The notes beneath the pieces were generated by a model, which saw nothing but the letters and a program-made list of their open reading frames with translations, searched no databases and was not told the DNA's origin. A DNA stretch of 64,000 bases from Phoma sp. XZ068 (taxonomy: Eukaryota; Ascomycota; Dothideomycetes; Pleosporales; Didymellaceae). Location: contig RBKR01000021.1 in NCBI GenBank assembly GCA_004835665.1, positions 682,001 through 746,000 on the forward strand. Reading direction: 5' to 3'. Each line of letters opens with the position of its first letter. The first letter of the stretch is position 1. The position numbers and the translations under genes are program-made. This document shows, in pieces, positions 25,977 to 36,817 of the stretch.

Positions 25977-26918
25977 TTATACCCTGACGCTGGTGAAGGG
26001 GTCGGTGTCTTGCATGTCCTCGAACAGGCAGTCAACATTGGCGATGTATTTACCTAGCATGTGCTGCTTCTCTTCCTGCGACCGGGTATTTTTGTTTGTG
26101 ACGCTCTTGGTGCTGTCTGTGCTCCCTCGTCGTTCGAATGTGGTGGTGAGCTTTCTCGACGGTGGAGGCGCCTCAGGCAGGAGGTAGAAGTACAAGAACT
26201 CGAGCACCTTGACCTTGACGCTCTGTGTCGTCTCCTCGTCGCTCTGCAGGCTTGTTATGGTGAGTAGGCCGTCCATTTGCTCGAATATACGCGTGTTCTG
26301 CGGTGTGGCGAGCAGTGCTGTGACGAGGACGAGGATCGCTTGCGATTGAATGGCCGGGCAGTTGTACGGATCAAGGAGGTCGAGGAGGAGGTTCATGTAG
26401 ACTTCGCGACCAAAGAGGATGCGCGACGGTGGGTGGAGGAGTAGGAGGCCTTGGAGATTTGATAGCGAAGCAAGAATCAGCATGTCGTTCTGGCCGTCTG
26501 CATGTTCTTAGTAGATGTTCGAGGATGATGGTTGGGCGCATTACTCTTACTGCTGCCCATGCCGAGCAACCTCTCAAGACAGTCTGCGACGCGTGTAGTT
26601 ACTGGCGCAAGTTAGCATCTTTGTCTTCGTCTGACCTCGTAGATGCGCACCATTCCACTCGAAACCGTCCTGTAGCCGGAAGAACTCGCGAAACGCAGGG
26701 TCTTCAGACAGCTCTCCCAGCTTTTTGGGTGTGTCTTGCTGATCGTTCGCATTGGCGGCAGACTGATTTCGTCGGTGTCCAGGCGTGGCAGATTTTGACT
26801 TGCTACCGTCGAGGCAGATGTGGGCGAGCATGCCCTCGATCTGGCGCAGTCCTTTGCGAATCTTGGCCGTGTCCTTTGACGCAATGTTGTCAAAGGACAG
26901 CGAAAGCAGCGCCTCCAT
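25977..26918 (-). CDS. cdc14: Cdc14-type SIN (septation initiation) component
   Basis: Predicted 279-aa protein of the fission-yeast Cdc14 family (not the phosphatase). In that family it binds and activates the Sid1 kinase of the septation initiation network at the spindle pole body. Three exons: 26918-26651, 26601-26551 and 26497-25977. The small middle exon of 51 bp encodes VADCLERLLGMGS and links the N-terminal helical part (MEALLSLSFDNI) to the conserved block GLLLLHPPSRILFGREVYMN. A C-terminal Ser/Thr-rich tail precedes a final helix with CLFEDMQDTDPF. The ATG at 26918 was chosen; the open frame extends slightly upstream only through non-ATG codons. The length matches the family. Confidence 0.88.
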
Positions 26919-27610
26919 GGTGGAACGTGCAATGCTTTGTCGCAAAGCGGTAGCGAGTGCACGGCTGACTCGCAGCGGTCACAATGGCCGTGATGTAGTG
27001 GTGAGATGGCCGTTGGCGTTGAGGTTGAAGGGTGAATCGCGCGGCAGCAAGGGAGTCGAAGGCGCATGCAGCTAAGAGCTGGCAAATGCGGAGAAGGAGA
27101 TTATTCTAAGCTCTGTGGACCTTGAAATTGGACGTTGGGCCTGTCTAGGAATGGCCGTGCGGGAGAGCGCTGCCTCAGCTGGCATCCTGATAAACAACCG
27201 CTGATAGCGCCGTTGCCATGGTGAACGCCCCACTTCGCCCACCGCGCGGGTGTGGGAACGGTCTTTGCGATTGCGCGTGGCCTGGACGCAGTGACAACTC
27301 ATCGTGCCTCACCACCGTCCCCTTGTCTGTCACCGCTTCGCTGGCGTGCTTCATTTCTTCGAGTTTTCAGCTGCGCCCAACCTGACATCATCGTATCGCA
27401 GGGCAACCGCGGTCATGCCGACCATCACGTGAATCACCCTTTACCATTTCACTGAGAGCGTATTCAAAGATGCGGCGACGTGCAGAAATCATGAAAGAGA
27501 TGGAAGACAACGCGTTTATGGCAATGAGACTGGTTTTTAAACAGTGGTTCGTATAACCATTGCCAAGGATCTACGAGCCGCTTTCCATTAACACTCTTAC
27601 ACTTGAACGC
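26919..27610. other. Intergenic, no gene seen
   Basis: Upstream region of the Cdc14 gene and 3' flank of the aldo-keto reductase. Only short shadow frames are present. Confidence 0.5.
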
Positions 27611-28597
27611 CTAATGCCCAACCATGGCCTGCTGCGCCGGCGCATACCTGTTTCCGTGTGGTTTCGCTGCATCAATAATCCTCCTCATCTCCTTCTTTTC
27701 CTCTTCAGTCAATTCCACATCCCTGCTCGCCCAATTCTCCTCCAACCTGCCCTTCTTCGTTGTCCCTGGAATCGCAATCATGCCCTGCGCTGCGACCCAA
27801 GCCAGCGCTACCTGTGGCGTTGTGCATCCCTTCCTTTGCGCTAACTTCTTGACTTCCTCCACAATCGCCTTATTCTTGTAAAAGTTCTCGCCCTGGAACT
27901 TTGGCACACTGCGGCGGAAGTCGTTCGGTGCAAAGTCGTCAGGCGATGCGTAGTCGAAGTTGTCGACGAGCCAGCCGTGGCCTAGAGGGCTGTACGCAAC
28001 GTATGCAACGCCGAGTTCCTTTGCGGTGTCGATGAGTCCGTCGGTCTCGTGCAGAGTCTCAAAGGCGGAGTATTCTGCCTGCACAGCGTCGATTTTGGCG
28101 ATCGAGTTGGCTTTGCGGAGGGTTGCCGCCGAGCACTCTGAAAGGCCAATGTACTTTGTCTTGCCAGCTTTGCGGATTTCATCGAGTGCTGGAATGGACT
28201 CGGAGAGAGGGGTGCTGGGGTCGATGCGGTGGAGGTAGTAGAGATCAGGTGTGAAACCCAGACGCTCAATGGTGCCGTCGATGTATTCCTTGATGTGGCT
28301 TGCAGAGTTGCTGACACCAGATTCGCCGTTCAAGCACTTGAGACCGCACTTGGACGCAATGAATACTTTGTCTCGGACGTTGTGCTTCCTGATGAAGTCC
28401 CCAAGCAGCTTCTCGTTGACGCCGGCCTGGTAGACGACTGCGGTGTCCCAGAATGTGCAGCCCAGTTCGATGGCCTTGAGGAGGACAGGCTCGGCCTGCT
28501 CTAGCGAGAGGTCACTGCCCAGGCCAAAGCTGAGACCCATGGCACCAAAGCCAGGGGAGTTGACCGTAAGGTCCTGGAACTGGAGTGTCTTGACCAT
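27611..28597 (-). CDS. Aldo-keto reductase
   Basis: Single-exon 328-aa NAD(P)H-dependent aldo-keto reductase, a cytosolic TIM-barrel enzyme that reduces aldehydes and ketones. The catalytic tetrad is visible: Asp51 and Tyr56 in FWDTAVVY, Lys83 in IASKCG and His123 in YYLHRID. The barrel continues through KYIGLSECS, the QAEYSAFE strand and the coenzyme-binding PLGHGWL and [13 protein letters not shown] segments. It resembles the YakC/AKR13-type subfamily in fungi. It is transcribed divergently from the zinc alcohol dehydrogenase at 29679, separated by 1.1 kb, so the two could respond to the same stress (inference). The physiological substrate is unknown. Confidence 0.93.
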   Translation of the reverse strand: MVKTLQFQDLTVNSPGFGAMGLSFGLGSDLSLEQAEPVLLKAIELGCTFWDTAVVYQAGVNEKLLGDFIRKHNVRDKVFIASKCGLKCLNGESGVSNSASHIKEYIDGTIERLGFTPDLYYLHRIDPSTPLSESIPALDEIRKAGKTKYIGLSECSAATLRKANSIAKIDAVQAEYSAFETLHETDGLIDTAKELGVAYVAYSPLGHGWLVDNFDYASPDDFAPNDFRRSVPKFQGENFYKNKAIVEEVKKLAQRKGCTTPQVALAWVAAQGMIAIPGTTKKGRLEENWASRDVELTEEEKKEMRRIIDAAKPHGNRYAPAQQAMVGH

Positions 28598-29477
28598 TGT
28601 TGCTGTCTGGGATGGGATGGCACGAATTGGAGTGAACGAATGCCTGATGGAATTGACTGATTAGACTTGCAGAAGAGGAACCTTTGTATATTGTCCTACG
28701 CGTTGCTAAACTCCTAAAGCCATATCACACGTTGCTCGTCGTCAACCGTTCTCGAATCGCCGTCCATACAGAACTTGAGGATGCGCCGGCTTATATTCGG
28801 TCTCTCCACATATGCAACTTGATGACCCGGCGTTAGCGAGAAGCGTGGTTTCGCTAATTAGTCTACACCAAACGGTGACGTACATTATCTCCTAAATCCG
28901 CACTTCCTCACATTCTATTGAACACTCACTCTACGTTCGAGATGCAGGAATGTACACGAAATTGCCTCTTAGCGCTGTCCTAAATCAGTCTACGAGTGAG
29001 TCTGTAGACTTGCAATACATTTCACACATGTGCGGCTAAATCCCGTTATGTCCGCAGTAGAAAATTTGTCTGGCGCGTCCGATGAATCGCCGCGTTTGAG
29101 CCTCAATGCTAGCCGCGGCGGCAATCGCCATCTTATCGCTAGTGTTCGGAAGATGCTCCGCCTATGATAGCCAGACTCCCTCGAGCGTGCAGAAGATCTT
29201 GTACGTCAGTGTAATGATCCCACCACGACGTAATCGACCACACGTGTAGCTAAAGGTGTACCGAGAAAAAGACGAAGAGCACCTAGATGGCGATGCAGTA
29301 AGTATAAAGTCGCAGTAAGATCCTACAGCGAGTACCGATTATGTCTCCTGCACGCTGCTGATCTGGAGCTACACTATGTCCGTTCTTTGTGCCGCCTGCG
29401 GTATAGCTCCGTAAGCCACAACCGATATTTGTATTCCAGGCCGACATCCATCGCAAATGTGCAACAACGAATTTGCG

Positions 29478-29485
29478 TGACGTCA
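29478..29485. promoter_or_regulatory. CRE-type palindrome TGACGTCA
   Basis: A perfect TGACGTCA lies about 195 bp before the alcohol dehydrogenase ATG. In fungi such sites are bound by ATF/CREB-type bZIP factors such as AtfA in stress responses. The site is seen directly; its use here is inferred. Confidence 0.4.
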
Positions 29486-29569
29486 ACACGCCCACCATGG
29501 CGCGTCATGTTCTACGGGTCTCTATCATATAACGCCGAGTCGGACGAAACCATACAAGAGAAGGGAACA

Positions 29570-29575
29570 TATAAG
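29570..29575 (+). promoter_or_regulatory. TATA-like element
   Basis: TATAAG about 104 bp before the ATG of the alcohol dehydrogenase, a suitable distance for a fungal core promoter. Confidence 0.35.
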
Positions 29576-29678
29576 GCAGGCTGGTCGCCTGGCTTCAGCA
29601 CTACTCAAATCCAAAGCATTACCACGAAATCACTGCCAAATCTGACCTTACACCACACTCAACGACTACATCAATACA

Positions 29679-30755
29679 ATGACCGATTACAAGTTCGAAG
29701 GATGGTGCGGTCACGGCCCCGAGTCCGCTGAGGGCAAGATGAAGTGGGAAGAGTACACACCCAAGACCTTCACCGATGACGACGTCGACATCAAGATCTC
29801 CCACTGCGGTATCTGCGGATCCGATATTCACACACTCCGCTCTGGTTGGTTCCCCACACCTTACCCCTGCGTAGTCGGCCATGAGATCATCGGCAAGGCC
29901 GTCAGGGTTGGAAAGAACGTCAAGCACGTCAAGGAGGGCGACCGTGTCGGTGTTGGTGCGCAAGCGGACTCTTGCTTGAAGCCCGACTGCCCTCAGTGCT
30001 CTGACGGCTTCGAGAACCACTGCCCTAATGCAACCAACACATACGGCAGCACATTCCCCTTCAGCAAGGAGAAGTCATATGGTGGATATGCAAACTACAA
30101 CCGCACACCAGGCCACTTTGTCTTCAAGATTCCTGAGCAAATCTCCAGCGAACACGCAGCGCCCATTATGTGCGGTGGCATTACCCTCTACAGCCCGCTG
30201 AAGACATACAACGCCACGGGCAAGAACGTTGGTATCATCGGTCTCGGAGGGCTGGGTCACTTCGGTGTCCTTTTCGCAAAGGCGCTCGGCGCAAAGAGCG
30301 TGACTGTTATCTCGCGTTCCCACTCAAAGGAGGAGGACGCACGAAAGCTCGGCGCTGACAACTTCATCGCTACCGGCGACGAGGGCTGGGACCAAGGCAA
30401 GAACGCTGGCTCGCTCGACCTGATCGTTTCGACCGTATCATCTGACAAGATGCCTCTCGGGGGCTACCTCAACCTCCTCAAATTCCGCGGTACTTTCGTC
30501 CAGGTCGGCGCGCCTGAGGACCCGCTGCCTTCTTTCCAGGCCTTTGCTCTTATCCAGAAGGCTATCCACCTTACTGGTTCAGCTATCGGCCCACCGAAAG
30601 AGATTGAGGAGATGCTGAAGCTTGTTGCGGAGAAGAACATCAAGCCCTGGACACAGCTCATTCCTCTCAAGGAGGCGAATCAAGCGATTATCGACTTTGA
30701 GGATGGCAAGCCCAGGTTCAGATTCGTTCTCAAGAACGAGAACTACACTGATTAG
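29679..30755 (+). CDS. Zinc-dependent alcohol dehydrogenase (ADH6/cinnamyl type)
   Basis: Single-exon 358-aa medium-chain alcohol dehydrogenase, probably NADP-dependent, which interconverts aldehydes and alcohols. Catalytic zinc ligands are Cys46 (CGICGSD), His68-Glu69 (VGHEIIG) and Cys165 (PIMCGG). The structural zinc is held by the four cysteines at 99, 104, 107 and 115 (SCLKPDCPQCSDGFENHC). The Rossmann loop GLGGLG lies at 188-193. The layout is that of yeast ADH6/7 and plant cinnamyl alcohol dehydrogenases. It shares its upstream region with the aldo-keto reductase. Its end lies 219 bp from the convergent gene at 30975. Confidence 0.94.
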   Translation: MTDYKFEGWCGHGPESAEGKMKWEEYTPKTFTDDDVDIKISHCGICGSDIHTLRSGWFPTPYPCVVGHEIIGKAVRVGKNVKHVKEGDRVGVGAQADSCLKPDCPQCSDGFENHCPNATNTYGSTFPFSKEKSYGGYANYNRTPGHFVFKIPEQISSEHAAPIMCGGITLYSPLKTYNATGKNVGIIGLGGLGHFGVLFAKALGAKSVTVISRSHSKEEDARKLGADNFIATGDEGWDQGKNAGSLDLIVSTVSSDKMPLGGYLNLLKFRGTFVQVGAPEDPLPSFQAFALIQKAIHLTGSAIGPPKEIEEMLKLVAEKNIKPWTQLIPLKEANQAIIDFEDGKPRFRFVLKNENYTD

Positions 30756-30974
30756 ATGCGGTGGTTGATAGGTCATGAATGAATGAAAGCGATTTGATAT
30801 CATAAGAGGCCATACTTGACGTGGAAACGTGTGAGACCATGCACTTGATTTAAGTCTCTCAATTATTGTGGTAAGATTATGTGTTCTGGGCTCAATCAAG
30901 ACACATAGTCTGCTCGATCAACCAAAAGCAATGTCCATTCAAGCCGTTGCTTATTGCAAATTACCTTCACCGCC

Positions 30975-31751
30975 TCAGAATCGCCATCCCACAACAGCCC
31001 CCTCCGCCCCGGCACCCTCCATCGCCTTGCTCAGGGCCTCATCCTCATACTTGACGCGAACCTCCCACCTCTTCCCTCCCCCCATCGCAAGCAACACACC
31101 CCCGCCCTTTCCCTTCCCCCAATCCTCCGTCCGATTCACTGCACCCTCCCCAGTAACCAGCATATCCATAGTAGCCTTCGCCACAGCCATTGCATCCTTG
31201 CGCTCGACAAAAGTGCCCACCAGCGTCGACGTAGCAGCAACGCCCTTGGCAACACCGAGTTTTGTCTTGAATCCAACGCCAGAGAAAGTATGAATCAGCG
31301 GACCATGGCGCGTGATAGTATAAACCGGCGCAGGCAGCACCTCACGCACCGCAGCATTTTCTTCACACAGGATCTCAAGAACTTTGTACGTGTCTCTCTG
31401 TCCATCGACGATGAAGGTAGTAAAACCTTCGTTGGCGAAACGGTCGTTCTTGTCTTGCTCGTCCCACGCGTCGGCGTCGTCAGGGTACTGTAGGGCTTCT
31501 AGCTTGTCGAGCGCGGAGGGGCTGTCTGATACAATGGCTTCGACTTTGTGGAGGAGTTGGGCGAATGAGGAGACTGGGCCGTGAATCTCGTAGTTATCGG
31601 TGTGGGGGGTTGTGACGGCGAGGTAGAGGACTGATGAGGAGGAGAGGAAGAGTGGGCGGAAGTCGTCGGCTGGTTTTGTGTACTTCAAGGGCTGTGCATC
31701 GCTGGGGAAGGAGGAGTGAGATGAGTCGTCGAAGAAGATGTCGTTGTCCAT
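30975..31751 (-). CDS. Conserved-looking protein of unknown function
   Basis: Single-exon 258-aa protein, probably soluble. The N-terminus is acidic (MDNDIFFDDSSHSS). A mixed alpha/beta region follows, with YLAVTTPHTDNYEIHGPVSS and a basic glycine-rich loop near the C-terminus (KGKGGGVLLAMGGGKRW). The frame is open further upstream, but that part has leader-like composition, so the ATG at 31751 is preferred. No signal peptide or recognised domain is present. Confidence 0.7.
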   Translation of the reverse strand: MDNDIFFDDSSHSSFPSDAQPLKYTKPADDFRPLFLSSSSVLYLAVTTPHTDNYEIHGPVSSFAQLLHKVEAIVSDSPSALDKLEALQYPDDADAWDEQDKNDRFANEGFTTFIVDGQRDTYKVLEILCEENAAVREVLPAPVYTITRHGPLIHTFSGVGFKTKLGVAKGVAATSTLVGTFVERKDAMAVAKATMDMLVTGEGAVNRTEDWGKGKGGGVLLAMGGGKRWEVRVKYEDEALSKAMEGAGAEGAVVGWRF

Positions 31752-32120
31752 CGTGCTGGAAGTGGTAGACGGCGAACGATGTGGAAGGTTGAGAGCAGGT
31801 GGAAGTGGGGGAAGCAGGACTTGAAAGAAGTGATATAAAGGTGCTGCCTTGACCTGCGTTTGCTCGCTACAAGTTACCGTCACCGCGTAAAGAGTGAGAG
31901 GCTGCCTACGCGTAGTCTTCAGTTCCCAGAGTTTCATTGTTAATAATGCTCGAAAGTGATTCATGGAAGTCAACAATACTGAACTGTATGCATTGGTATC
32001 TTCGACATCTTGAATCTCCCTCTCGGTACACAGTAGTCGAACAACCCATGCTTTTCCCTATTAAACGAACGCCAGAGCGCCTGATGCATGCCATAGTCAC
32101 CGCCACTACACTAGCTTAAA
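31752..32120. other. Intergenic, no gene seen
   Basis: 369 bp between the start of the unknown gene and the stop of EBP2, both on the minus strand. Confidence 0.5.
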
Positions 32121-33371
32121 CTAGTGCTTGTTTGCGCGCCTCGCCTTGCCAGGCCTCGCCTTGGCAGCACCGCCAGTCTTGCCCTTCATCTTTCTTGATG
32201 AGAAGCCGCGGCCATCACCGCTCGACTCGGCAGTGTTGCTCTTTGCGTGGCGCTTCTTGCCGCCGAAGCCAAACTTCTCGTTCTTCTTCTGGCGCTTGCC
32301 ACCGCCGGCTCGTCCTTCGCGGCGATCAGGCTTGGAGTCGTCGGCCTCGAGGCCAATGTCGAACAAGTCTTCCTCGTTGGTCTTGGTGATGTCTGCACCT
32401 TGACGTTCTGTCTTCCGTTAGCATGTATTCAATTGTCCAGCACGGGTGAACATACTCCTCTTGAGCAAGTTAATCTGCTCGATGGTATCCCTCTTCTCCT
32501 TCGCGCGCTCCTGCATCTTGGCAACCTGGACCTGCTTTCCGAATTTCTTGAGATCTCTCTGCTTGCGTGCCTCAGCAGACGCCTTCTTGCCAGCAGCCTC
32601 ATCGACCAGCTTCTGCTTGATCTTGCCCATATGCTCGTCGCTCTTGACCATCTCAGCAAAGTAGTCTGCCGGTCGCGAGAATGAGACACCCTCCTTCTTC
32701 AGCCTGCCACGTGCATCCTTGACCGCGGATAAGCACTGCTTGTAGAATGCGAGTTCGCGGTTCAGGTCGTCTTCGACGTCGGCGATCTCAACGGGCTCGG
32801 TCGAGGTTACAGACTGGTGCTCTGAGAAGGCGAGCTTCGAGTATGGGAGTTGTATGCGGTTCAGCGCGGCGGTGAGGGCGGCGGTGTTGTTGATTGTCAG
32901 GCGCTGGTGGGGAATGATGTCACCCTTGTCTTCGGAAGCCAGAGACTCGATATCAGACAGTGGGATGTCCTCTGCCTCGTCGTCCTCTTCGTCCTCATCC
33001 TCGTCCTCCTCGTCATCGTCGCCGCTGACGTCGCTCTCGCTATCCTCAAGACGCGAAAGATCAAACGCAGGGCGCTCCTCCATGTCGTCCTCATCCTCGC
33101 TGTCGTCCTCGCTGCCCTCAGTCTCCCACTCAACCTCCTTCTCGGTCGCCTTGGACGCCTTCTTTCCGTTCTTGGACTCCTTCGCCTTGCCGTTGACTTT
33201 GACCTCCACCTCGTCCAAGGGAACACCACCAGCCTCTTCCTCATCCTCAACAGCAGGCGCATTCTTCGCCTTGCGCTTCTCCGCGGCCTTCTCCTTCTTG
33301 CGCTGCTTCTCGAGCGCGACGTTGCGCCCCTGTCTCGCGTCCAGAATCTTCTTGAGCTGTGCCTTTGCCAT
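32121..33371 (-). CDS. EBP2: rRNA-processing protein Ebp2
   Basis: Predicted 400-aa nucleolar protein needed for 27S pre-rRNA processing and 60S assembly. Two exons (33371-32456, 32407-32121; 48-bp intron). The N-terminal 150 residues are Lys-rich and then strongly acidic (runs of Asp/Glu). The conserved Ebp2 region follows, with REL(A)FYKQCLSAV, FSRPADYFAEMVKSDEHM, and a long basic helix with KKFGKQVQVAKMQERAKEK. The junction restores NLLKRKRQGAD. The C-terminal exon is Gly/Arg/Lys-rich and matches the family's nucleolar tail (KFGFGGKKRHAKSN). The ATG at 33371 opens with MAKAQLKKIL, as expected; the frame upstream is leader. Confidence 0.92.
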
Positions 33372-33687
33372 TCTGTCTGGATTCGAAACCGTACGTTCGA
33401 GGTGTGGGATTCTTGCAAGTCCAGCCGTCCACAGCTCCGACCACTGCATCCAAAAAATCGAACTCTTGGCACGCTAGTGCCTGCCTAGTACCTCTGCCTA
33501 TCGATAAGAGCAGAAGCCGCGGCCCGCCCACGTGTGGACCTACCTTCACTCCCGCTTACACCTGCCTGGTCGCAGTTGAAGTTGGATTGCGGTGTCGTTC
33601 CAGGTTTCGTATTGTACATATTAAACTACGCCATTGCTTCGACGTTCCATTTTCGCGCCCGCATTGAGCAGACAGCATTCACACATA
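33372..33687. promoter_or_regulatory. Divergent promoter of EBP2 and the HSBP1-like gene
   Basis: 316 bp between two divergent starts. No specific motif is claimed. Confidence 0.45.
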
Positions 33688-34026
33688 ATGGCTACCCCTC
33701 AGAAACAACCCCCGACGCCCAGCGACATAACGGTAGGTACATTGCCGTTCATCTTGCACATTGACTGATGAAAGTAGTCCCCCGGCTTCAATGCTAGCAC
33801 AGACAGCTCCGCTGAACTCGCAGCCGTCGTCGACGACCTGCTCAACCAGCTAAACAGCAAATTCACTACTATCAGCAGTGAGCTGCTATCCAAGAGTAAG
33901 TCAACCGTTAAGATTATATTGTGGTTTAGGGCTAATAAGAGGACAGTGGATGACATGTCTCGCCGGCTGGACAACCTGGAAGCACAGATTCAAGCGGGAG
34001 ATGGGAAGGGACCGGCCGCCAAGTAG
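33688..34026 (+). CDS. Heat-shock factor-binding protein 1-like
   Basis: Predicted 80-aa coiled-coil protein in three exons (33688-33732, 33778-33895, 33947-34026). The second and third exons encode the HSBP1 core: ELAAVVDDLLNQLNSKF, then a heptad stretch across the junction to MDDMSRRLDNLEAQI. In animals HSBP1 binds trimeric HSF1 and also acts in WASH-complex assembly; the fungal role is less clear. Each exon alone is too small to stand out, but both junctions have good splice sites and keep phase. Confidence 0.88.
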
Positions 34027-34425
34027 GCATTGTTGGCCCAGATTCCTCCACCTGCCATACCGCCCAAGTCTGCCTGGAGACGAAGTCTGTCGCCCTTTCG
34101 ACGGGTCTGACGTGTTGTACAGTGAGGTTGTCCAGCGAGAAGTGAATTGGTCGTCGTTGTGAGGGAGTAGATATAAAAGGAACGAGCATACGGTTTACGA
34201 CACAGCATGGATGGCGTATGGAGTGTTATAGAATGCTTTTCAATTGATATCATGATTCTATATATACACGTTGGTTCATAATCGTGTCATATGTTAGCCG
34301 AAGCCCTACTTTTGCGCGCTGCTCTTCGAGTCCCAAAATGGGCACTTTTACAACTCGCTCGTCTCGTGGCACCACATCACCCTGTGCCCGTCACCATGGC
34401 GACCCACATAGCTACAGTCAATTTT
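34027..34425. other. Convergent 3' region
   Basis: 399 bp between the 3' ends of the HSBP1-like gene and the PDI gene. No gene is seen. Confidence 0.5.
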
Positions 34426-35571
34426 CTACAACTCGCTCTTGTCGTCAGTGCCCAAGAACTTCCTCAGGATGTTGCTCCTGCTGATCAAGTCATCGAGCTT
34501 CTCCGGTGCGAGGTTGCCCTTGCTAATCAGGCCCTGCAGACGCTTGGACTCCTTCTCGGCGTACTCCTTGTTGGCGCCAATCTTCTGGAAGACCTTGACG
34601 TAGTACTGAGCGTACTTGTCCTTCAGAGCGGCCGCGACAGTCGTGGCCTCCTCAACACCGTCGCCGTAGGCAGACTTGAACTTCTCAATGACAGCATCGA
34701 AAGCCTCAATGGTACCACCAGTGGCATCGAGACCGCCGCCGACAGCGCGGTGGGTGCCAGAGTTCTTGTTCAGGAACTGGACGAAAGCCTCCTCGGAGCG
34801 GCCGCCCTCGTAAGGAGTAGGCTCAAGGGAGCCCTTCTTGAAGAACTTGATGGTAGGGTAGGAGGAGACGCCCTGGTCCTTGGCGAGGGCCTTTGCGTTC
34901 TCGGCTTCAGCGTCGACCTTGGCGACGAGGACGTTGGGCTCGTTGACGAAGGTGGTGGCGAGAGCCTCCCAGATGGGAGCGAGGGTCTTGCAGTCTGGAA
35001 AACGTTAGCGATTGAATTGGCACGCAAAGAGGAGCAACGTACGTCCGCACCAGGGTGCAGTGAAGGCAACAAGGACATCCTGGTCCTTTCCGACCTTTTG
35101 CTTGAAGCTCTGGTCGTCGAGGAAGGTAACGGCGCTGGGTAGCTTGCCCTTTGTCTTGGGCTTGATGGCGGTCTTCTCGGTGATGAACTTGCTCAAGCTC
35201 TCGAGATCACGGCCGCCCTTGTAGTCCTCGGGCTTGTCGCTCTTTCCATCGAACCACTTCAGCGTGGGGAACCCACTGACGCCGAAGCGCTTGCCCAGCG
35301 ACTTGTGCTCATCGGCATCGACCTTTGCGACCGAGACCTTGCCAGCGGCATGCTGGAAACCTGTAGCGAGCTCCTCGTAGACGGGGGCGAGGTTCTTGCA
35401 GTGTCCGCACCAGGGAGCGAAGAACTCGACGAGGGCTGGCTTGCCCGACTTCAGGACGACTTCATCGAAGTTCTTGGGTGTGAGGTCGATAACGGACGAT
35501 GCGGGCGCGGAAGCGGAGGCAAGGGCGGGGAGCAGCGCGACGACCGCGGGGAGGATGCGGTTGAAAAGCAT
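34426..35571 (-). CDS. Protein disulfide-isomerase, two thioredoxin domains plus ERp29-type tail
   Basis: Predicted 365-aa ER oxidoreductase of the fungal TigA/ERp38 type, which forms and isomerises disulfides in secretory proteins. Two exons (35571-35043, 34994-34426). A signal peptide (about 1-20) is followed by two thioredoxin domains with CGHC at 55-58 and 175-178; the second site is split by the intron and restored by it. The C-terminal third is the ERp29-like helical D domain, and the protein ends in KSEL, a variant of the HDEL-type retrieval signal. Its neighbour at 35955 is also a thioredoxin, but that one is cytosolic. Confidence 0.94.
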
Positions 35572-35954
35572 AGTGATGGATTGGGTGAGTCCTCAAATTT
35601 GGATGAGGCCTCAGATAAATTGAGGGTTGAAGTTATGGGAGGGAAGCTATGTGTAGCTGCAGGTGGCGGGATGCTTGGCAGACGTGGCCTCTCGAGCAAG
35701 TTGTTTCACTTACAAATCCAACACGGAAGTGAGCTGCACGCAAGCTTATCTCAACCTTAAACTAATGCAGTCCGCAAACAAAGAAGTTGACGTCTGCTGC
35801 TTATTGGGGATAATCCGTGGATCAGGGTCCAGGGTCGGGCTTGCACATGCGTGGATTAGCACTGGACCATGCATGACAAGCTTCAATCTATCGGGATGAT
35901 GTAGTAATTACTGTGGAATGGGTATCAATTAACTTTCAAGTCCAGCTACGCTAT
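35572..35954. other. Intergenic, no gene seen
   Basis: 383 bp holding the PDI promoter and the 3' flank of the thioredoxin gene, both on the minus strand. Confidence 0.5.
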
Positions 35955-36425
35955 CTACCTCTTCTTCTGCATGAGTCGCTCAAGCATGCTAAGCCCATCA
36001 TCATTGCCAGCCGCCTTCTTTTCTGCCGGCTTTTCTTCCTTCACATCATCTGCTGGCTTCTCCTTCTCCTGCGCCTTCGGTGCAGTGCCGGCGCTCTTCA
36101 AATCTGCACTCGCACTCTCAATCGCTGCCTTCAGCTTCCTTGGATCAGCACCCTTGATCTCGTCAATCTGCTTGCCGTCCTTGAAGAGCAGGAACGTCGG
36201 CATAGCCTGGATGCCGTACTGCGCCGCAATCTCTCTTGCTTCATCGACGTTGACCTTGACGAATGCGAATTTCCCTGGTGCAGCGTGGGCAGTGCTCAGT
36301 TGGTTGTAGATGGGCGCGATTTGCTTGCAAGGAGGGCACCATGTTGCGTAGAAATCCGCGATCAAGTAGGTGTGTCCTGAGAGAAGGGTGCGGAAATGCA
36401 GAGACTGTGTAACTTCTGTCGGCAT
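35955..36425 (-). CDS. Thioredoxin with a charged C-terminal extension
   Basis: Single-exon 156-aa cytosolic thioredoxin. The fold covers residues 1-105 with ADFYATWCPPCK; the active site is C30-P-P-C33 in place of the usual CGPC. The cis-proline loop is QAMPTFLLF. Residues 106-156 form a Lys/Glu/Ala-rich extension ending in LSMLERLMQKKR, which is absent from minimal thioredoxins. The CPPC site and the tail make it a thioredoxin-like variant, so its redox potential and partners could differ from housekeeping thioredoxin. Confidence 0.88.
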   Translation of the reverse strand: MPTEVTQSLHFRTLLSGHTYLIADFYATWCPPCKQIAPIYNQLSTAHAAPGKFAFVKVNVDEAREIAAQYGIQAMPTFLLFKDGKQIDEIKGADPRKLKAAIESASADLKSAGTAPKAQEKEKPADDVKEEKPAEKKAAGNDDGLSMLERLMQKKR

Positions 36426-36817
36426 GTTGAGTGGTCTTTGGTTTTGAATTCGCTTGTCTTCTATAGTTGAGGATCTTGTCCAGATGGGTATGTTGATGCG
36501 AAGCGTTGGGGTAGGTTATAGTATGTGGGTTTTTGAGTCTTGGGTATGTCGAGCTGCGATGCCGATGCCTGAGGTATCTTATAGTGGGATTAAGAATTGC
36601 GTGATGTTGTGGAAGATTCTACGTGCTGAGCAGATGTCTGAAATGCATTTCGTGGATCGATCTCGGCCAATCAGCAATTTGTCATCCAGTTTGCCCCACA
36701 TATACCGCGGTATGAATGAACGATATGAAATCAAGAGCACTATTGCTTTGATGTATATAGAAACCCCTTCAGAATGCAGTATAGATGTTGTTGTACTACG
36801 ACACCCCCCGGGATTGC
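36426..36817. other. Intergenic, no gene seen
   Basis: 392 bp upstream of the thioredoxin gene. No intact gene is seen. Confidence 0.5.

Larger units (their letters stand above)
28598..29678. promoter_or_regulatory. Shared upstream region of the AKR and ADH genes
   Basis: 1.08 kb between two divergently transcribed oxidoreductase genes. No gene is seen. A CRE-type palindrome and a TATA-like element lie near the alcohol dehydrogenase end and are listed separately. Confidence 0.45.

Noticed and set aside
32850..33488. Overlapping plus-strand frames of about 210 codons, one very Ser-rich, one very Leu/Val-rich
   Set aside because: They are antisense to the acidic region of EBP2; the Ser runs are the complement of its Asp/Glu codons.
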